Part shown: piece after piece, positions 56,783 through 62,807 of the stretch
Layout of the letters: each line of letters begins with the position of its first letter
Numbering within the stretch: the first letter of the stretch is position 1
Assembly: GCF_001039355.2 (NCBI RefSeq)
Contig: NW_019775707.1
Span: 1 to 62,807, forward strand
From: Lingula anatina
Taxonomy: Eukaryota > Brachiopoda > Lingulata > Lingulida > Lingulidae
DNA: 62,807 nt
Direction of reading: 5' to 3'
The notes under the pieces: model-generated
Told to the model about the DNA's origin: nothing
The model's input: the letters and a program-made list of their open reading frames with translations, nothing else
Database searches by the model: none
Translations under genes and position numbers: made by a program

Positions 56783-59494
56783 AGATGGACCTGACCCCAG
56801 GGGCATATGGCTACAGGATATCCAATCCACCCTTTTTACTCTGTGCTGCAATGGAAGCCAGTTTAAATGTATGTCTGTAAAATAGATAGATAAAGTGTTT
56901 ATTATTGTTATTTTTACTCTGTGCTGTCATGGAGACCAGTTTAAACATATGTCTATAAAATAGATGGATACAATGTTAATGATTGTTATTTTTTTCTTTT
57001 GGTCAATCTTGAAAATCTTCAAACAAGATAAATTACATAATTCTTGTGGGTAATGGTAATATTAGCAACTTGTCTGATTTTTATTTCAGTTTGGTAGACA
57101 ATAGAAATTAAAAGCTCTTTAACCACAAAGTAAAGGCTGGGTTCCCATGCCTATATCAATCCATCTGGATCGATCTTACTCCCTGGGGAGTCTCACTAAA
57201 TTGCTATCAACTAACCAGCTTAAATATCTATCATCAATTTACAACATGTAACATATTTGTTCACTAAATTATCTCTAAGCTCTTACAGATTTCCATCCAA
57301 TCTTCTCTTCTTTCCTTTTCAGATCTTTGACAAAACCAACATGGAGGATCTTCGTGCCAAGTCCAAGCTGCTGACGGGATATCTGGAACTGCTACTCCAG
57401 CGCCTCTACCCCAAGCCTAAAGATGGCTGCCAGAATTCAGGTCAGAAGCCCTATGTGGAGATACTGACACCAGCAGATCCTGAGCAGCGAGGTTGTCAGC
57501 TCTCTCTGGCTTTCTCATGTTCCATAGAGGCCATGTTCAAGGAACTGACCAAACGAGGAGTGGTGGTAAGTACATTAATAACTCTATTAATTTGAACATC
57601 GTGATTTAATAGCAAAGTAAATGTATTTGGTTCATCTAGCTGCATTATACTGTGTTGTAATTAGGGTAACACTAGAGCTCTAGTAATGGTCTAAGACCCC
57701 ATTTCCAGAGATTAGATCGATCTACTTTAGATCGACCTAACTCCCTGGGGGTTCAAGCTAAATAGCTGTCAGTCAAGAAGTTAATTACCCTCTTACTGCT
57801 TATAGTAGGCGTGACAGACATTTAAGCTGGATTATCTGACAGTAATCTAGTGAGACTCCCTGCGGGGATAGATCAATCTAAAAGCTCTGGGAACTTCACA
57901 TATCACTGAATCTGCAACTTCAAATCACAAATGTTAATGATCTTACATTACTGAACAGATTTGGAATTAAGACTCAAAATAAAAGATATTATTATTATGT
58001 AACAATATTTGTTCAAGAGCATACAAGGACTGATTTCACGTTAAGTGGTTAAGCAATAATAATAATAATATGATATTTTTACTTTAAGTTTAAACTTCAT
58101 ACACGTTCAGTAGACTTTACAATTAGTACAATTATGTATGTTACATGTATGACAAATAACTGGACACCTGGTCAATCTGTGTTGATGATCTCATTCCTTA
58201 ATCCCCCTCACACGTTCCTTAGTCAGATTCGGACCATTTCAAAAGCACTAGTATTATTACTTAATAAATTTGACCATTATGAAGTAATAATTATCCACCT
58301 TTGATTTCATTATCTTAGTGCTACTGACGTATTAAATGTTGATTCAAAAATTTTGAATAATTTTAGATTGACGTCTTGTTAGAGAATGCATTAAGTGTTG
58401 TCAGTGTCTGAAAATGATTAATCTTGAAAATTGACGTGTTGTCCATTAAATTTCTTAGGGAGTAAGATTTGGATTAATTAGTTCATTGTTGTCGTTTTTG
58501 ATTACAGTTATTTAAGGTAATGTCCCAATGTCCCATCACGTGTCTTTTGGGTTGCATGGCATCAGAAGTGCTGGTGTCTGGCAATACGTAGAAGATGAAG
58601 TAAAAAACGGTGCTTAAAATTGCTTCACAAATGCTTTCTCAAAATTGAACTTTCTCAGTGTATTTTATATTTAACAAAAGATAAGCAGATAATTACTTGG
58701 GTCTTTTTTGGCTTACAAACTTTGCTTATTGGAGTAGGAGTCTTCTCTTGCAGTTCTACAAAATTTCAAACATTTTGAGAAGATACATCCAGGGTTATTT
58801 ACAAGCTAGGATCCAAGTTATTCTGCTTTTCCAACCCCAACAACAACTGGTGCTATGCTTTTGTATATGGTTATTTGCCAAAACATGCTTTCCCATCCCT
58901 CTTTTTGACCAAATACTTCCAATTGTCTCTTAGTAATAAAAAGCTTGGAGAGCATACAAGGAAAACAATTAAAATGTTTTTTCATTAAACATGTTGCCAA
59001 AGCAACAGCATTTACATGGGTGCTTAGCACTTTTTTATCTTTTAGTGTCATATGTTCTGAAGTCTATGTGTAGGCTGTATGAACTATGAAAGCACTCAAT
59101 CTGTGTAGAAAATTGAAAAAAAATATGCCAAAACAATTTGTCATTGGGTTATATAGTAATTGAAGTCAAATTCACAACATGGGTACCTATCATTTTTAAA
59201 TCTAATGTAAACATATCAATGGTACCTGTACATGTAAAAAAAAAAAAAAAACTTAAGAAATTCTATCAGACAGAAATATCATAGGGACATTACCTTAAAC
59301 ATCTGAAAATGATGGGACATTCAGCCACAGAGGAATTGTCATTTTAAAACTTTTTATCTCTATAATTTCAGTGTGATGAACGCAAGCCCAACGTCATTCG
59401 TATCGCTCCTGTTCATCTTTACAACTCATTTCAAGATGTCCATAAGTTTATTACATACTTGGGTCAGGCTCTCCATGCGGCTCACCTGAACTAA
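56783..59494 (+). CDS. KYNU: Kynureninase, C-terminal three exons
   Basis: Kynureninase is a PLP enzyme that cleaves kynurenine and 3-hydroxykynurenine, releasing alanine. Exons: 56783-56868 (MDLTPGAYGYRISNPPFLLC, AAMEASLN), 57323-57565 (IFDKTNMEDLRAKSKLLTGY, LELLLQRLYPKPKDG, RGCQLSLAFS, ELTKRGVV) and 59372-59494 (CDERKPNVIRIAPVHLYNSF, ALHAAHLN, stop). All are GT-AG and in phase. They correspond to about the last 150 of 465 human residues. The Asn of YRISNPP and the Arg of VIRIAPV, which contact substrate in the human enzyme (Asn333, Arg434), are kept. The upstream two thirds, with the PLP lysine, was not found: retroelement sequence lies directly before the first exon here. The reading frames are clean, so either the other exons are far upstream or the locus is a recent 5' truncation. 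Confidence 0.85.
57136..57225. mobile_element. GATCGATC-type MITE, partial copy E (KYNU intron)
   Basis: It starts GGCTGGGTTCCCATGCCTAT and holds CTCCCTGGGGAGTCTCACTA, then breaks off. It is related to the copy at 30819. Confidence 0.6.
57693..57893. mobile_element. GATCGATC-type MITE, copy F (KYNU intron)
   Basis: Same orientation as the copy at 22453: ACCCCATTTCCAGAGATTAG at the left, GACAGTAATCTAGTGAGACT inside, and TAGATCAATCTAAAAGCTCT at the right. Confidence 0.85.
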
Positions 59495-60237
59495 TGAACA
59501 GCATTCTGGGAAGATTTTCCGAAAACTTGGGACAGGATCATCTTGTATCATAATTGGATAATGCCCCCTATTGGGTATAAGTTGTGCATAATTTGGGGTC
59601 ATCTTGTCCTGATTCACATTAAGATGAATTAATGGCCTCTTTTAGGTATTTAAAATGCCATAGGTTATTTATTCACGAAATTTAAACAATTTATATGTCA
59701 TATTATATAATATTGATTTTTACTTCTGAGTAAAGAAGGAAAGCAGATGGATGCAGAGATTGAGAAGGGAAACAGATTGTTGAAATATGATGGATTGTTT
59801 TCAGGATCAGCCATTTGCATAAAATGTGTCATAGTAAAGCAGGCAGTGGGATCTACTTATAAACATTGTATAACCTTTTTTTCTCTAGTATCTATTTTTC
59901 CACATTGATTTGTGAGAAATGTTTTATTAATTTATTTATCTTTTTAAGTGATTAATTAAAATGTATTTATGGTAAAGTGGAGTGATGGATATTGACCTAT
60001 TTCCAAGAGAAGATTAAACAGTTGCATACAGAGATTATATTTTGGTCCATTTTTTGAGAGATTTTGATGTCAATATTGATCATGAATCTAGTAACATTAT
60101 GTATAATCTAAAAATTATACAGTCAGCCAAATCTCTGATGTTGCTATGTTTTAAAAATGTCTGTACAATGCTGTTTTGTTTTGATATAAAATGCCGTATA
60201 TGAACTCGTACCAGTGTGTGTTTGTCTTCAGTTTCCA

Positions 60238-60243
60238 ATAAAA
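60238..60243 (+). terminator. Poly(A) signal AATAAA for KYNU
   Basis: AATAAA about 745 nt after the KYNU stop codon, in AT-rich sequence with no other gene. A GT-rich segment (TGTGTGTTTGTC) lies just upstream. Confidence 0.5.
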
Positions 60244-60736
60244 CTTATTACTAACCCCTGTCCAGGGATATGAATGAAAAAGTGGGTCCAAATGGGGGGG
60301 GGGGGGGTCAAGTTGTTGCATGTACCCCATGTTTGAGAGAGAACTACATGTAAGGCAAAATAGAGAGAATTAGAAAAAAATACCTTTACTGTTCAACTTT
60401 CACTGAATGAACTCCCCACATCAGAATTTTCACGTGCCATTTGCAGAAATTTACTTGAAATTGCTGTTACTTATTGCATAAAAATTACTTTTTTAAAAAG
60501 TAAAAGTTACTTAAAATTGACAACTAACGCACCATTTACTTGTTCTAAAGAAGGTGCCTGAAAATTGTAATATTGTACCATGGACATTATGTCCATGGCT
60601 AAGCGGACTCTGATACAGGTATCCTCGGTTTCTTGTCGCCCGCGGTGTGTTATATAACACTGTTGTGACTATTGTCAAAGGTCAAATTTAGGTCTAATAC
60701 CAGAATATTTGAATTAAAAAACCAGATTATTACAGG

Positions 60737-61081
60737 TTAAAGGGATAATAACTCTTCGTATGAGATCTATATTTCACAATAAAAACATTGTGAATAACTC
60801 ACAGTAATATAATATATTCTGTTTTTACGACAAAAACAGCAGTTATAGCTATTATTCTGATATCTGAGCTTGTCTTCAGATCACGTGACCTCCATTGATG
60901 GCTATACTCTGTTATAATCTCTCAAGAGGTTTTAACAAAAAACCAAACTTTTTAGAAGAAAACCAGGGACTAACTTTGAATGTAAAATGGATTCATTAAC
61001 CATTGGTAAGTATGGGAAAATTGTTGTTTACTACAGAAAAAATCATTTTTTGGCCAAAATGAAGAGTTATTTTCCCTTTAA
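60737..61081. mobile_element. TTAA-flanked MITE, copy 3 (inverted)
   Basis: Same element as at 2083 and 9007 but in reverse orientation, with TTAA at both ends and the termini AGGGATAATAACTCTTCG and GAAGAGTTATTTTCCCT. A short open frame through it is a by-product of the repeat. Confidence 0.85.
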
Positions 61082-61140
61082 ACTCAAAAAGTTAGATCCT
61101 TTTTTAAAGTCAAGAGAAAAGATCCGAAATCGTCATAGTT

Positions 61141-61917
61141 CTAATCTGTGTTGTGTTGTGAGGACATAAAGATGTTACACCCACACAACCAATACTGGCG
61201 AGTGCCGTGGTCCTCGAGGCTTGCTTGGCTTCTCTGCCCTTCACGTAACTCGGCAACTGTCTGATTCTCCCGGCGGAGGACCTCGTTTTGTCTCATCACA
61301 TCCCCTATTTAAAATAAAAAAAATCATCTTTATCTGTAAACTAAAAAAAGTTATAAAGAGGCTTTTTTTAAAGTTTTAACTGCTGTATCTGATTTTAGAC
61401 ACCAGTCACAACCAGGATATTCATACATTTATTTAAATGTAAGCACTTGAAGGAGGAAAAGGCTAAAAGTGTGTAGAATCGTACACATAAAGTATCGCGT
61501 CTTTTGTGAGTCACGTTAGTCTCTGAAACCTGAAAAGCTGAAACCCGTGCGTATTTCGGGCACTTCTTTCGACTTGAAAAAACGGGTCTTATAAAAGTTA
61601 TTTGTATCTTTAACTCCGTGAATAAATCAACACCATCCCACGGAGGTTGAATCTATCACAATTATAAGATAAAGATGAAGCCCTTACCTGTCTAGTCTGT
61701 CATAACGCGGGAAGTAATGGAGAACGTAACGGACTAATTAAAGAATACTGCAATATTATGAATTCTTTCGTGCTTGGGTGAGACATTGACATTGAACAGT
61801 AGTCAAATATAAAAACCACGTAAAAATATGAATATAAAGGAAGAGCGTTACCTGTTCTGCCTGTTTGATTTGTAACAACTGCGTGGAGGTCAATAGTGAC
61901 GCCCTCTGCTGGAGGCT
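61141..61917 (-). CDS. Candidate last two exons of an unrecognised gene
   Basis: On the minus strand, 61917-61852 (acceptor GTTTACAG, donor GTAACG) encodes PPAEGVTIDLHAVVTNQTGR. It joins in phase to 61304-61141, which encodes DVMRQNEVLRRENQTVAELR, EGQRSQASLEDH and a C-terminus ending SSQHNTD. The second exon is charged and Leu-spaced like a short coiled coil, and is clearly less AT-rich than its surroundings. Family unknown. The alternative frame of the first exon (SLQQRASLLTSTQLLQIKQA) also looks coiled-coil-like, but would need another junction. Confidence 0.3.
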
Positions 61918-62571
61918 CTGTAAACAACAGGCAAAACTTCACTACACCAATGTCAACTTATTTCAATAAAGCAAGAAGTTATAACTTCTTGAATAAAGCT
62001 AGTCCCGAAGTGAATGTTGAGTTTCATTTAGCTGGAGTTTTATAGGAATTCGCACTCATCGAGCAAAACACTTCATTTTTTTAAAATTTATATGCAGTAT
62101 AAAGTTATCTTGCAATCACTTTTATTGGTTCAAGCATATTGTTACAAAAGTCTTGATAATACATAAAATAATGATATATCCCAATCTAGAGAAAAATCTT
62201 AAATCCGGAATTCTGTTCTAGGCTGGCAAATAATAAAATATTTTAGCGTCGCACTGGAGAGTTTTTTTCAGAAAATGACGCTACGAGTGTTACTGTCGCC
62301 CCCTGGCTACTCTAGCTACCTTCTTAGAGGTCACTGAGAGAAACCCCACCCCACCCCAGAGAGAGAGAGAGAGTTGCAGTAACTAACATTAATGATATCC
62401 CTACAGTCTGTTTGCCAACTTTTTGTCAGTTTAACAAAAGAGAAATTACATTCTGTCATCCTGTAGTACAATGTTTATTCTGTTAATCAGGTACCAGTAG
62501 TTCAGGTATGTATCACCAAGGAGTTATAACAGAAGGAGATTACACGCAAGCCTCTCTATTGTCCGATGTCT

Positions 62572-62807
62572 GTTACGGTGGGCGGAGCTAGCTACGGGGG
62601 GCCTCCTGTCTCAAGGTTTCGTCTGCGTCGCTCTCCTCAGCTTGGAGATTAATTTCATATGCGTTATTGTACCACCAGCGTAGGCGCTGGCGGTACCCAT
62701 GGTTTTAGTCCCGACCCGTATGTTCCGCCGGCTCCGCCGGCTCCTGCGGCTCCTGCGGCTCCGCCGGCTCCGCCGCCATGTCACCGTTACCGCTTCTCCT
62801 CCTAGAC
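62572..62807 (-). repeat. Dispersed GAGAAGCGGT repeat with GC-rich hexamer array, at window end
   Basis: Reverse complement of the repeat at 29818. On the minus strand from the right: GGAGAAGCGGTAACGGTGAC, then an array of CGGAGC/CGGCGG-type triplets over about 62725-62775, then CATACGGGTCGGGACTAAAA and GTACCGCCAGCGCCTACGCT. The array is the GC-richest part of the window and runs close to the right edge. Confidence 0.75.

Noticed and set aside
60987-61169. A 60-codon frame starting MDSLTIGKYGKIVV
   Set aside because: It is inside the TTAA MITE. The same peptide appears in the other copies only as part of the repeat.
61686-61700. A 9-nt microexon ACTAGACAG between the two candidate exons at 61 kb
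   Set aside because: In the frame that joins the two larger exons it would add a stop codon, and direct joining needs no microexon.

Overview
The window is nuclear DNA from an animal, AT-rich and full of transposons. Genes are split by GT-AG introns, there are tRNA-headed SINEs, MITEs, Tc1/mariner elements, LINEs and DIRS-like retroelements, and the recognisable genes (AADAT, KYNU, TXNL4B, CLCA, EGF-repeat proteins) are animal families. A marine invertebrate, perhaps a lophotrochozoan such as a mollusc or brachiopod, fits best. That placement is inference; nothing seen here is diagnostic.

Layout. 1.2-4.3 kb (+): a complete four-exon kynurenine/alpha-aminoadipate aminotransferase gene (AADAT/KAT II type). 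4.3-18 kb: mostly non-coding, with several MITEs, a lone first exon of a CLCA-type secreted protein (minus, 11.5-11.7 kb) and unassigned candidate exons. 18.4-21.1 kb (+): 3' end of a single-pass membrane protein with a tyrosine-rich cytoplasmic tail. 22.8-24.0 kb (-): last two exons of TXNL4B. 24.7-25.5 kb (+): a pseudogene-like ORF of a multi-copy invertebrate family. 28.7-44.0 kb (+): a secreted EGF-repeat gene whose three-EGF block occurs twice; the two blocks are separated by a LINE that was itself split by a Tc1/mariner insertion, and by a 757-nt assembly gap. 46.1-56.4 kb (mostly -): a mosaic of DIRS-like pol fragments, gag-like fragments, zinc-binding modules and a 2.7-kb tandem duplication. 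56.8-59.5 kb (+): the C-terminal three exons of kynureninase (KYNU). 61.1-61.9 kb (-): a candidate exon pair of an unrecognised gene. The window ends in a dispersed GC-rich repeat.

Biology. AADAT and kynureninase are alternative consumers of kynurenine: one gives kynurenic acid, the other anthranilate or 3-hydroxyanthranilate. They lie on the same strand about 52 kb apart, so this may be a loose tryptophan-catabolism neighbourhood. Much of the rest is a record of transposon activity, and several insertions can be ordered because an element interrupts another, or is present in only one of two duplicated blocks.
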